Shown here in pieces: positions 10,801 through 24,641 of a DNA stretch of 64,000 bases. Source of the DNA: Hoplostethus atlanticus (taxonomy: Eukaryota; Chordata; Actinopteri; Trachichthyiformes; Trachichthyidae); NCBI GenBank assembly GCA_034670405.1, contig JAXDDX010000123.1, positions 345,501-409,500 of the forward strand. Reading direction: 5' to 3'. The position numbers and the translations under genes were made by a program. Below the pieces are notes generated by a model. That model was not told the origin of the DNA, did no database searches, and saw only the letters and a list, made by a program, of their open reading frames with translations. Every line of letters starts with the position of its first letter. The stretch's first letter is position 1.

Positions 10801-12207
10801 TAAGTACACATTTGCGTTTGGCACACTATCATCTCTGACAGGGTAATATGCTACAAGATTTGACATGGACACCACAAAATAATCTCCAATGCCAGATATG
10901 GGTGCTGTCCGTTACTGCTGCCGACCTTATTACCTTGGCTGTAGGAAAGATTGGATCTATACGCATCTCCCTCTACCCCTTTCATGCTCTGGCCTCCCAT
11001 CTGGGATTATGTTCTTTTTCCAAAATACAGAAAAGTAAAAAGTAAAGAAATCACACACATCTGCCAACTGCCAATGCACCCTGCAGTGGCTCAGAGAGCG
11101 CAGACATCTGTCACGATGCTCCTTGCTACCCAGCTACACATATGGATCAGGATTTGGATCAACTATGTGAGCAGACAGATGGATTTACTATCTCCACAGC
11201 ATCCAATACTGTTGGCTCAGCAGATACCAGACCCTTACTCAGGAGTTGGGTCACAGGGAGTGAGACAAATTGAGTTCTGCTGTCGATATGTGGGCAAGCA
11301 AGCTGACTGCAGTGTGGAAAAGTTGCAAGGTGTTCTGATATCCAACATATTGTTTTTAGTATGAAAAAGCTTTCACACTGTGGTCTGCAAAGGAAATTGA
11401 TAAATTCTTGCTACAGTGGAAATCTAAGCATATTACCACAGAATACAATGGCACAATAGATTTGCTCTTCCAACATTTGGATTCAAAAAACGTTCATCAG
11501 AATGTCTGCATACAAACCTGGTCTGCTTTGTATGATGATTGCTGGCGGGGAAGACTGTGGAAAGGTGGCAAGAGGGACGTGTGGGCAGGCAGCACCCTGT
11601 TGTGGGGTGGCACGGGGGGCAGGGTAGGTTGGCCCACACCCAGGGACACGGGCATGGGTTGGCTGATGTGTAGGGGCTGGTACAGGGGTAGTCTGCGCAG
11701 GCTGTGAGAGTGGAAGTTGTGAGGAGGGAGGAGAGGCTCCGAGCTGAGGAGAGATGGCTGAAAAGAGGGTGAGACAGGGACAGAGCACTGTTATTTTCAG
11801 TAATTACATCAATTAAGTCTCATCTATTACAGGACTGAGCTGTTATTCTTTCCACCTACCACAATTTGTCTTTCTTATGTTCTTCTTCTTCTACTCTCAT
11901 TGCCCCTGGTAAGCTTAAGCCCCCCTACCAGTTAGTCTTGTGTGACAGTAATACAAAGCTTTAACCTGGGATTTGGAAAGTGCAGCGTAAGCACTAAAAG
12001 TAAAACTTTACTTCTGTCATAAAGATATCATTAGTGTGAAATAGCTGAAGTCAGAGACAGCCGTAAAAACTGGAAAACAACATTATTAGATATGACATTC
12101 TGAAATTGTTAAAGCCAGAATCTGACCACATGTCCTGACCAGCTGTTACCCCTCTGCTCCAGAACGAACCAATAACACCTAAAATGGTTAGACAGGTTGG
12201 CTGCTGG

Positions 12208-12239
<32 letters not shown>

Positions 12240-15200
12240 TATATGCTAAGAGAGCTGCTGTCAGGCTGCCGGACATCTGGATATCAGCAATTTGCTGGAG
12301 CGATCACCGTGGTTAGAATGGACAGGCTGTTTGAAATAGTCAGAGTGGAGAGTATAAGTATATTGCTAATGATGAGTCAGTAAAGTCCATCAGAGGCGGC
12401 GATAAAATGGACTACCTTGTACCAGGGCTGCAGTCAGAGAGGGTATCTATGCCTATAGACTCAAAGGAATTGTAAGTGTGATAGTGAAAACCATGGGACC
12501 TTTGTGCCATAGTTAGGGCCTTCAGACAGGGTGGTTGGTATTGCTGGGTGTTGCAGACCTGTTGTGGTCAGCAGGCTAATTATGGGTGAGTTTTTGATTG
12601 GACTTTAATATACGGAACCCACAGGAGACAATCCACAAATATGTACAACCATCCACAAATATTTCAGTATCCACAAACAATACTTACACTTGTGTCTTGT
12701 AAAATGATATCCAATACACCTGTAAATGATTTTACAAATGGATTCATGTATTTATATTTGTATACATTCGTATAATTTGTACATTTGGATCCATTTGTGA
12801 AATCCCGTACATGTGTACTTCACATTTGTTCTGCATTAGTTCTGCATTTTTGCAAGTCATTCAGATTTAGTTGGATATCACTTTACAAGACACAAGTGAA
12901 AAAGTATTGTTGTGGATACTGTGGGTCACGGATTGTCTCCTGTGGGTTACATATATTTAAAGTCCAATAAAAACGTCCACAGCTAATCAGCTACAGCTTT
13001 GCACAGTTTGTCATTTTGGATTACAGGAAGTAAAATTAAGTCACCATTTAAATTTTATCATCTCAGCTACAGCTTCTTCCTGCCGACTCTGACCCAAACC
13101 TGAGTGAGTCACTGAGTGAGTCACTCAACCAAATTATTTTTATGATACACCGTCCACCAGATCTCACAGTGTCTGGATAAATGTTTGACATATATGTCAA
13201 TGTATGATATTAGATATCACTTCTACACACAGTTGTTTAGTCATACAACCATTGGTAACATAGCATGTGGGGAAAGTGGTTCACGTCATGTTTGTTGCAA
13301 ATGAACACACAGATACAGATCAATGTAATCATGATCCGCATGCAGACACGTGTAAATACACTTTAGTTTGTCATCCACACACAAATCACAGATAAATCTC
13401 CCTCAATGCTTATCATTTCAAACAAACAAATCAAAAACAATTTTCCCTCTACGCCTGAATCAATCAACTCTGTTCTTCAAACAAAAACAGCTCCATCACA
13501 AACAGAAACATTACATGGAGCCAAGTAATAATATCCTGATTCTGATTCTCTATTCATTGAAATAGAGCAATCTCTGAATTAAAGTTTCTTTGTTTCCTGC
13601 CAACAACAGTGTCCAAATCAATATTTCTTTGAGCGAGATCCTGAGGCTGAATCAATTACAAGCCTGGGATGAAGTGACTGGAATAAGCATGACAATTCTA
13701 AGCCCTGGCTTAGTTGCAGGTTAGTGTCCAGTTACAGAGCTCTAGAAGAGTATGATTACAAAAGAAATCAAATCAAATGGGGTGTGACAGAAACAAGCAT
13801 GCACACACACACACACACACACCCACACACACACACACCATATACGTAGCCCTACCTATTTGCTCTAGCTTGATACATATAGGGGAACAGACAGATTATA
13901 GAGACCCACCTTATAAATGTTGGCTCCACGGGGTTTGGCTGGGGGCTTGCGCTGTGGGGTGGCCCTGTACATGGATTGGATCTGGGTGGGGCTGGTGGGT
14001 CTGTTGACCTCCACAGATCTATTGGCAAGACAGGTACTTGAGCTAAAGAATTCCCATTTAGCTGGTGCAGAGTTATTGCACTGAAGTTATCATTTCTAAT
14101 TCTCAAGCAAGGCTAGTTGCAAATATAACATAAGCCTTCTGTTAAACTTGAGGTCAAAATGCGATGCCTTAATTAAAAGTGTAAAATTAATGAATCATTA
14201 AATGAAGCATTAAAAATAACATGGTGAAACTTTTTTTTGACTTTTTTGAAGTATTTGTGTCTATTACTTCTGTTGTTGAATCATTTTAAATGCTCGAGGT
14301 GTTTTGCTGCAGCACAACCAGTTCAGCAACATGTTGCTCTGTGCCACAATCAAACCCACTGTGCTCCCTATTTTATTTGGTGGCAACTATGAAATGTCAC
14401 CTGAGTTTCTCCAAGGTGCTCTCTCTGTTGGTGAAGAAAAGGTGTAGCAGAGTCTTCCTCTTCAGAAAGATGAGGAAGGTGACTCCCAGCAGGCTGACCA
14501 GGGTGACCAAGATTGCCACAGTAACGACCACACTGTCGGCTGACGCCACATACGACAACACGCACATTAATACACACACACGCACATCTATGGCACAGAA
14601 CAATGACAGGACACAAAGACCATTTCAGCTAGGCCACAGTCAGTACTACAGTAATTCACATGTCTGTACACACACATTCCTGTTATTCATTCCCAGCTGT
14701 TTCCTATTATATATATATTTTGGTCTATCTCAAAAGTACAAGATGTATATTATACTGCTGTGTGAAGGGGAGGTTGAGGTATTGTAGGAAAGTTAGACTT
14801 CAGTCCAAACCATAGATCAATCCAATACTGACTCTGCAAGAAAGACATGGTACAACTGATGTAGCTTTATGTTTCAGCTGGTATTCCTGAGTCTAGTGCT
14901 GTTGTCTCTCTGTCTAAATGAGTGAGGGTAGACATTAAAATGTCCACACTACCTGCCAGTCTCATTGGCCCGCTGTCAATGCTGCCTCCAAAGCCTGCTT
15001 TCTCACAGAACGGAGGGGCCCAGTGTGCTTCACAGTGGCAGTTCTTCTTATTGTTGCACACCTGCAAACACAATACACAACCTCTCAGTCCAGATGACAT
15101 TCATTAGATATAGTAACTAAACCCAGGTAGTTTCATATTACATGCAACATTGATATTGCTATACCTCTTCTATTCTTTTCTCCTGGATCATACAGTATCG

Positions 15201-18200
15201 AATGGTATTTGTATCCTTACCAGCTATACCCCAGATGCATTCTTTTCTAAAAAAGGGCCTTCCACCTCCGACAAACAAGACGAAAACAGAATCCTCATAA
15301 CTGAAGTGCTTGGTTTACTTAAAAGATAAACCACTCTGATTCAGTAAGTTCAAGCGATTTTCATGTAGTAGAAGGAGGTATTGACTGTATGCGTGTGTGT
15401 GTGTGTGTAGTATTGGCCATGATGGATAAAACATGTGTATGGGTGAGCCCATCCCTTAAAGCCTCAGGTTTCCAATGCTGGAGTATGATCCAGGAAGATT
15501 CCCAAGTGAGGTACTGGAGTCCAGCTGTCAGTTGGAGAGAGGAAGGGAAAGAGGGAGGGAGGGAGGTACAGGGGGAGGTCTGAGGGGGATTTAGATCTAA
15601 TACAGCCTTGCACAGTCAAGTGCCTTCCCTGCCTCTGGGCCATGGACACTCCCTAGCACCAAAGGGGAAGGGGTTAAGAGGCGCTTGGGGGCACAGAAGG
15701 TGATGTGACCTAGCGATGTCTTCCAGCTGAGGGGAGCTTTACGTATGTGTGAACGCCAACATCATCAACATTGCAGCAAATACAATACATTAATTTTGTC
15801 TCAGGGTAACATTATCTATCTCTTTTCACAGTCAGGATACATAAAATATCAATAGCAAAAGTGAATTGACACTTATCCCTTTAAATCCTCTAGAGGTAAT
15901 GATGCATACTGTAACAAAACTATGTAGAGACAGATCACGCTCACATCTGCAAAGCTCATTTGTAAATTAAATGAGTAATTTCAAGGTGTATGATGTTATC
16001 TAATACATTTTTAATGGTAATGAAATGGAACTGCTGCAATGGAACGGTAAAATGGTTTCTCAGATTTGAATGATATTTATCAGTTAATATCTATCAAATG
16101 AGCACCAAACTGAGAATATTCTCAAGGGTGCAGCTTATCAGTAGATCGATATGGACAATGACAGGGAACGGTAGTCTAAGAAATTAAAATTAGCCCAAAT
16201 CTATGAACTTGAGTCCTGATATCTATAACATAGACGGTTACTCCCACGTGCTCCCAAGCGCAAAGAATCAATTTATAAATTGCAGGCTAAAGTGAATTGC
16301 CTTGCATGAAAACAATATTCTTTGAACTCTTAGAATCAGGACTCCTACTATGTGTGTGAAACTTTTATTTTATTTAATTAAAATGTAATTGTACTATGAT
16401 TTGGCAGATGTTCCTTGTCTACAGGAATGAAGATGTAGCACAAGTCCACAAATCCACAATTTAATTTCTATGATTGTTTACATTTCAATGATCTAATCAA
16501 CTGGCTCTCATTAACACCCAACTGTTGATCTGTTACTGCATTCCTTTAATATATAGATGGTTGGTTTTTGTTGTTTTATTGTTATTTATTTATTTATTAT
16601 AAAGGGGCAATATGAGGGTGGAGGCTCGGTGGTTAGCAAGGGGTAATTTGGTTCAGGGGAGTTTGCTCAGTTACAAGAAAAAAAACAACAACAACATAAC
16701 AAAAAACAATATCACACTAAAAAAACCTTAGCTTTGATTTCTCCTTTTTTTTTAATCATCTCTGTGAAAAGGTGCCATAATCGAAAAGTGAAGTTCATAG
16801 GCCATTGTAAGCAAATCTGGCCCCTGGCGAACGTTTGATTCACAGAACTAAACAGCAAAGTAAATAAAACATAAAAGCACCCTCTGTTGAATTATTGATA
16901 AGAAATACTAAGAGAGAGGTGAACATTTTGTGGCAAGAGGTATTTTGCTTTCATACTGCTACAGCACTATTGCTATTATGGGCTCCTCTTCCAGTGCTGC
17001 AATGTATAGTCTCACATCTACAGTCAAAAGATGATGGACAGCACTTTAAGTAGAACATAAATGATGCCGCTAAATGGGATTGATTTAACCTCAGCGGGGC
17101 AATGAAGATTGAGTGTACAGAACAGGAGCAGCTGCCATAACTCACCAGCTGTGCTGTACATACATTGTTGCTCAGAATAGCACTGCAAAGAGCGACTGCA
17201 ACACTACTGTATGTAATTATAGGGCAGGACTGTCGTAATTTAGCTCAGCTGGGCAGAAAATGGACTAAATAGTTAAATACAGAGTCCTTCTGAGTCTCAC
17301 AGCACTGTTACACTGTTATACAAGCTACTGCACGTAATTTAACACAAAACATTCAGCTAATAGGTACTTAGCACTCACCCCACGTCCACTGCACTTCCCA
17401 GAGCACTCATGCACGCCAAACACACTGACATTCTGGCACTGTCGATTCAGACACATCTAGGAAGAGAAAAGCATCATTATGTGTTTGAAGTGGTAATGCA
17501 TTTTAGATGTAGCAAGTATTGAGTGAAGATGAGTACTGAGATGATTAAACTAAACAGACTGAAACAAGAGATACAGATGTAACTACAGTTCTATGAAGGT
17601 TCAGTGTTTATAATAAAAAAAAGTCACGTGTGACCTAAGATAACAAAGGGCAGCATGAATGGCCGTGAGGAAGCCAGGGAGTGCTTGCCTTCAAGAATGG
17701 TAAAACGTGTTGGAGCAGGCAAATACAAAGTGCAAAATTTCAGCATATTATGTGCTCTACTGTACCTTCTCTTGTGTACTTCATAGGCCCCTTCATTTTA
17801 GAAATTGTTCAAGTTGATTTCTGTGTGAAGAGGCCGGCCACTAGGTGCCTAGTTAGATATGTGTTCATTCTGTGTCAGACTGGCAGCACACTTCCACTCA
17901 GACCTGACACACCCCTCTAAAACAACCCAAATCCACGTAGAGCCTAATAGGGGAGGTTATAAATCTCCCGGGCTGAAAATGAGTTCCACTCCGCCCTGGT
18001 CACATGTGACTTCAGTGGTATATGGATTCTACAGAAACACATACACTTGACCTGGACTTGAGATGGATAATATCCAGTGTTGGGCCCTGCTTCTGGTGTT
18101 CAGGAAGAATTAAATAGAACCTTGCATTCTGTCCCTTTTCAGTCAAATGATATATTGAGCTCTCACCATGCGTTCTCCACACTTAGTACCAGCTAGAACC

Positions 18201-18374
18201 AGTCCAGGGTCAGGCATGTCATCACCTAGGTAGACATGGGTCCCCCGACACAGAATACGCCCCCCTTCCTGGAGAGGGATGTTGGTTTCTATGGAAACGG
18301 CATTTGTTCCAATCACTGGCCGGTTGGCACCTCCCTGGCACTGAATTTTACCACACTTTGCATCCCTGTGTATA

Positions 18375-18433
<59 letters not shown>

Positions 18434-19026
18434 CAAGTGTGCAAACACAGACACACATAAAAAATAGCAAAACAATCAAAATATTTAATTAACCAAGTCA
18501 CAACATAAAAGTCTATCAATCTCAGACAAGAGTGATGAAGATATGTAACTGTAGCCAAAGATGAAAGACTGAAAGACAGCTGATGACTGTGCTGCTTCAG
18601 TCCTCCAGTCATTATGAAGCAATTACATCAATTAACACAGAGCTTGATTAGAGAATTCACCCAAAGGGTGATGATCTTATAACAATTAGCCAACAAGAAT
18701 AGCATGAAATGATTCATGAATACTTTAGACAGTAATTAGCTGCTATCTCTCCCAAATTACATTTTTCACCCCTGTACATTTTTGTTTCGAGATCATATGT
18801 CAGATTTTACTAGGTAATTATGATTGGTAATGACACCACTTTAAACAAACAGTTCTGTTTTGCACAGTAATTTCTCCCTACCTCTGAATCAGTGCAGCTG
18901 CACAGCCTTACCTCGCTTCACATTTGGCAAAGGAGCCTTTTGAATCCTTCCCACAATTCCCATAAGGATCTCCTGCAGAGTTGACCCTCTCAAAGCAGAT
19001 CCCAGGGGCAGGCTTGGCTCCTGCAT

Positions 19027-19068
<42 letters not shown>

Positions 19069-22000
19069 AGAGAAAGAGAGGTGATGGAAGATGGAGACAA
19101 ATAAGAAAAAAATATCACAAAAAGAGTGTGATGATGATTCGCTTACAAAAGTGGAAGACAATTCACACAGTCCAACCTATTTGGGGTCATTCAACCAACC
19201 TGGTCCCCAAAGGGTGATGCACTGCTGCTCGTGGGTCTGGCAGATGCCGTTGTAGCAGTAGCCTTCGACATTGTGGCAGGCGTGCCCATCATGCAGATAA
19301 ACATTGGCGGGGCAGTGAGGGTTGGCACCAGTACAGAACTCTGGCAGGTCACAGGAGTTACTGGACTCTCGACATGCGGTGCCAGCTGGTTTTAGCTGTA
19401 AAGGTGCGCACGTGCACACACACACACACACACACACACAGGCAAAAACGTGTTGTCTACAACATGAGGCTCTGGCCTATGTAAAACATTGTGCAATATT
19501 GATGTCTCGCACCATGGGGTCCAGCCTGCTTTTTATGAGAGAGGCAGGAAAGGCCTCACTTTCTTTCAAATCAATGTTTGCACAGAAACATGATTAAAAA
19601 CACTGTGAGTAGTTTCAAAGCATTTAATCATCTTCAACAAATGTTCCTTTTCAAAGAGAGGGCTTCGTAGGAAAAGCATTTCCATGTCAATGGAGAAATC
19701 CCTATTCACTTGGCAGAAGCAAACTTTATGCAATCCACCTCAAGAGCCTGCACTCAATAGGAACCTGCTTGTTGAATTAAAATGTAGAAAAAGCTGGACT
19801 GAATTGACCGGAGATATCAAATTATACCCAAAGCTAACACTATTATCAGTCCCTTGATAACATATAGGAGATTTGACAAAGTTTCAAAAAGGTTTGGTCC
19901 CTGCACTTGAGTGTATATTTATTCTTAAAAGTCTTAGGAGAATGAAACATTTCCATCTCTCTGAAGTAAAAGCTTGTGTAATGTTTGTCATTGGAGCAGA
20001 GAGAATCTGGTTTCCACACTTTTTGACTGGGGGAAAGGCAGGAGGAAACAGGAGGGATGTAAAGTGAGAGAGAGGTGAGGAAAAAGAGAGCAAGACCAGT
20101 AGTTATGTGTAGAGCAGTGTGTGTGTTTGGGTGAGGTAATGGCAGCTGTGAAAAAAATTGCTAGGAGATGGCGATAGGAAGAGAAAAAAACATGAGACAA
20201 ACACAAGGGTAGATATAAACCTTCTTACCCTGCAATCTTCGCAGCACTGTCCATGGGCGCACACGGCATCTCCCTTCAGGGTACATGTGGTGGCGTTGCA
20301 GCATGGGTTCATACATTCCTGAGAGACACCGGAAAAGATAACAACATGTGGACCTGATCAGTGTTCTGGAGATCCTCTCAGCTGTGCTACAGTGGCCCTG
20401 TCAGATGAGGCTTTCCGGGTCAGGAGAGCACACTTCCTGTCGGGGGATTCCCCCCTACACATCCTGACCTGGAGACCCTTCAACGCAGCCCTCTTAACCC
20501 TTTCAGCTTTGAGAGACACAACAATATAGAGCAAGCGGGGGGGAGAAGTGCTCACTCTCTGTCAACACAAGCGGATGCATGATCCTGAAGCATATGTTCT
20601 GGATTTGGGATTTCTGAACCTTTGGACTTGTGCAAAGAGCAATGTGTTTGATGGCATGCCCCTTGTGAGGTCAAAGGAGTATTGAGGCAGGAGACCAGTA
20701 TATAGAAATCAGCTGCAGCAGTTGAGAGGGTGGGTGCTAATAATGCATGGGTGTGCTTGGTTGAAGAGGTCTCTGACTGAGATTTGATGTAGATAAAAGA
20801 CAGAGAAAGGTGGCAAAGCCCTCGAGAGGTGAAGATTACACCCACTTCAACACAATGACAAGATCAGCTGGCCCCTGGCAGAACAGGACAAGAGAGAGGA
20901 TAGATAAGCAGAAGTGGAGAGGGGGATAGTGTTGTGAAAGACTTCAGGGAGGTGTTATAATGGTTATCTTTCATTAGACGTCAAGGCACGTCAACTTTGT
21001 TGTCCAAATAGTGTCACGCACTGCACTATCACCCGGAAAACAACTCCCTCTCTCATTTATCTTCTCTCAACATGGCAGCTTTGCCAGTGGTGCTTTAACT
21101 TAATGATATGATGAGGTGTACTGAAGGCAGCTGGTTTGACTGCATGTTTGGTCATCTAACTTTCAGTTTATGTGTATTTTATGGGTTTAGCTCTTTACTT
21201 CTTCGCCCTGACGTCAGTCTATTGTTTAGAGTGGGAAGGAAAGGTTGCTTTCATCCCCCGTCCAAGCAGACCAAACACGCCAGCCCTCTGTGGTGACTTC
21301 ATGAAGGTTATGGAGGGGCAAAGTAGAAATGATATGGTTGGTATAATGGTGTCTTTGGGTTCTTGACTAGAATAGCTTTTAAATGAGGGTGTAGTGCAGC
21401 ACTACTTAGCACTACTTAACCAAATAATCAAACATATTATATCCAATCAGTCAGTCAGGTTGAAGGTACTTTTAGAGTGCAGGCATATTTCTTCTTTGTT
21501 TAGTTGTACTCATTGAAAGACACACTGATTTAGTCAACACTGCAGAGCAGAAGTAGGTACATGTAAAATGATGCTCACAGAGAGAAAGAGGTTTGTGTGG
21601 GTGTGGTTTGGGATTGTTTATCAAATCTAACTCTAAAAATACTGCCAATCTGTGGACAATGCCAGTTCTCATGTCCAGTTCCTAATGACATCATTTCCTT
21701 TCTTCCCTTTGAAAATCAAGGTTTCAACAACATTAATATCCCAGAAGTGGCACTTTCCTTTTCCTTGCCAGCTGCATGCCTATTGAATGGGGCAAGATGA
21801 GTGTGGTGTCAAATGCACCAGCTAATGTGCACCGGCTATGTGGGAAACCTGTCAAAACTTTAGAGAGTGAGAGCTCTTGGTCAAAACTCTATGAGTTTTG
21901 TGCTCTGTGGGAGGCACAGCTGCCTGGGCTGCAAGTGAGTGATACCTGCTCCCCAGATGTGACTCTCATTTCAGTCGCTTTATGTGTGAGTGAGGAACAA

Positions 22001-24580
22001 AGTGTATGTTTGTATTTGTGTTGTATTTATGTGTGTGCGCGTGTGTGTGTGTGTGTGCATACACGCGTCTCTCAGAGTGTGCCCAGTTGTTTGGATGGCA
22101 TAGCCAAAGAAAGCTTATTCTCAGCCTCACCCTGATTACACTCTTGTTTGTTTGATTTGTCACACATTTGGATGGTGCGTTTGATTAATGAGCCTGTGAG
22201 AAGGAAATGACATCACCGTGGCAGGGCACTGCTCAGCACATGTGGGAGACAGAGAGAAGGAGTGATGTAAATAAAGCAGTCATTGGGGATCTCTAGTGGC
22301 TAGCAGTGTTTTTGAGGCTTTTTTCACAGTAAGTTTCAATGCTTTTAAGTCTAAATAACATCAATGTCATGAGAAAGTCTGACTCAAAGTTTGTTGTGGT
22401 TTGTTTTGGGGGGGTTTGAGTGACTTGTTGAGACTTTCTGTGGTTCTGGTTGATCGCTTACAGTACAGTTACATTGTTTACTTTGGGGTCCATGAGGTTA
22501 TGATGACACATGAAAATCAAGTCACAGCATCAATTACACCAATTGTTGGAGCCATTCTAGAGATTTGACTTATAGATGACTGTCTATTATCACATTGTGT
22601 TCTTATTATTAGTTTTTTTTGGCATTTTGCATTGATCATGATCCAGAGTTTAATCTGTGTAGCCATATGCCCAGTCTAGCCTTACTTTTTGGTTGATGGG
22701 AGGGGGCAGATCAGGTGTATGTGACAAGGAAGAGTAGGCCTATACAATGTTTGGTGTGGCATGTTTTTGAACCACATTAACTGCAGTTCATTTAATCCTG
22801 ATTCATTGTTTTCCTTTGGTTAACAGTAGAATAATGGGGCTTTTATTAATGTCTTTATGCCCTGCACCTTTCACTTTTCAACCTTGAAAACATATTTTTT
22901 ATACTATGGACTTCACTGGATTTACATGGGATCCTTACATCCTTACAAGGGAACACATGCTTTGGATTGGTTTTATATGGTTCTGTTGGTTTGACATGTT
23001 TTTTTTGTTTTGACCTTTATTTATCCAGGGAAAGTTGACTGACTCACACTTGCTCTTTTTAAAGGAAAATTCCACCCTCAGACAGTCTTACACTATTATA
23101 TATAAATCTGTGATGCTGTCAATGCATTCCAGGAGTTATTTTGGGATGACGTTTTGTAATTTACCTTTTTACCTTGTCTACTTCTACTTCAGTTATTGAT
23201 TTTCCTACATTTCCCAGAATAGATTTTGACAGCCCTCAGAGAAATGGGGGTGAAGTTGTGACTGCTGCATTCACATCATGTCCGACGCTGCGGAAAGAAG
23301 GGAAGATTTCCCATTGCCCAGACCTGGAAGCGTTCACATGTTCAACTCGTTGGGAAGCCCTTGGCTATTGCTAGCTGGCTCCATAGCACAATGCATTAAC
23401 AAGTTGCTTTTCTTAGCAAAACAAACTGCAGCAGATATCAGCTGTGGGTTTTATGTGTAGGTAGACAGAGCAATAGCGGTAGTGCTAGCTGTTTTTGCCA
23501 TCTGGGAGTTGCCCAGTACAACCACAGTCTCCTAATGTTGGCCACTGAGCAGCTCCACTGGACCTTTTGGGGATTAAGCGCCTTGCTCTCGACCTTACCT
23601 CAGGCTCCCCGCAGTCACACTCCTCTCCCTCCTCCACATAGCCGTTGCCACACTTCTGGCCGCCATAGAGCACCTTGACCTCAGGCATGTTGTAGAGACA
23701 CATGCCCACGCCTTTCTCCAGACTGGCGGCAAGGTCTTTCTTACTGCACGTACTGAACACTGTCGGGAATGGGTACCTGAGGGAAGAACAGAAGAACGGG
23801 TTGACTGGAAATAAGAGACAGGGAGTAGAGAGAGCAACAGAGAGAAATTCATATAAAAATAAAGAAAGAAATGAAAATAAAATGAACAGACATGTGAGTG
23901 TTTATAGTTTCAGGAATCTGGTTGCCCCCAAGTGCAAAAATTAATTGCTACTTTATTGATCTGTCTATGTGTTTACTGTTCAGAATCCAAAGTAACCTCA
24001 AGATAAGTGGACTCAGTAGTGCTGCCGGACAGACAGAAGGCAGACAGAGCCCTGACTGGAAAATGAACAGGCCCTTGTTCAACTTCATTCATGGGACTAC
24101 AAACACTTAACGGTCTACTGGCATGAGCTCCAACTCAACAGATTTTCAACCCAGCACAATGCTCAAATAAACCATCCAATGAGCAGCGCAACAAAAACTA
24201 CAGAAACATTTTCTCTGACACACATACAAAGCTGAGATGATTTAGGCAACAGAGTGGAGGGAACAGTTGGGGAATGTTATGTGGTGCATGTGTGTATGTG
24301 TGTGCATGTGTGTGCGCGTGTGCACGAGCCCCTGGTAAAATAGCAAGTCTGAAACCACCTAATTTCTACTGCATTAATTTGGCTCCCTGGGATTGCTTAC
24401 CTGAAGTGCTGAGTAATGTCTCAATTAGGGAGGAAAGAAATTGGATTTCATATTGAAAATGAGAAATGTTATGACTCTAAAGATGAAACTGTCTGATGTG
24501 CCAATAACAACTGTGAAGCCTGGGGTTGTGCTCTTTCTGCCAGAGTGACTTTCTCTGGGTGTATAAATCAAGGACCAGAA

Positions 24581-24641
<61 letters not shown>

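Larger units (their letters stand above)
11758..13909. other. ADAM12 intron 20 (2.2 kb)
   Basis: It holds a palindromic MITE at 12590-12975, an (AC)13 at 12208-12234 and a CA tract at 13802-13838. No gene is seen. Confidence 0.6.

Noticed and set aside
18236-18492. ORFs with His-Thr runs, here and at other CA repeats
   Set aside because: Translations of dinucleotide microsatellites, and partly antisense to exon 16.
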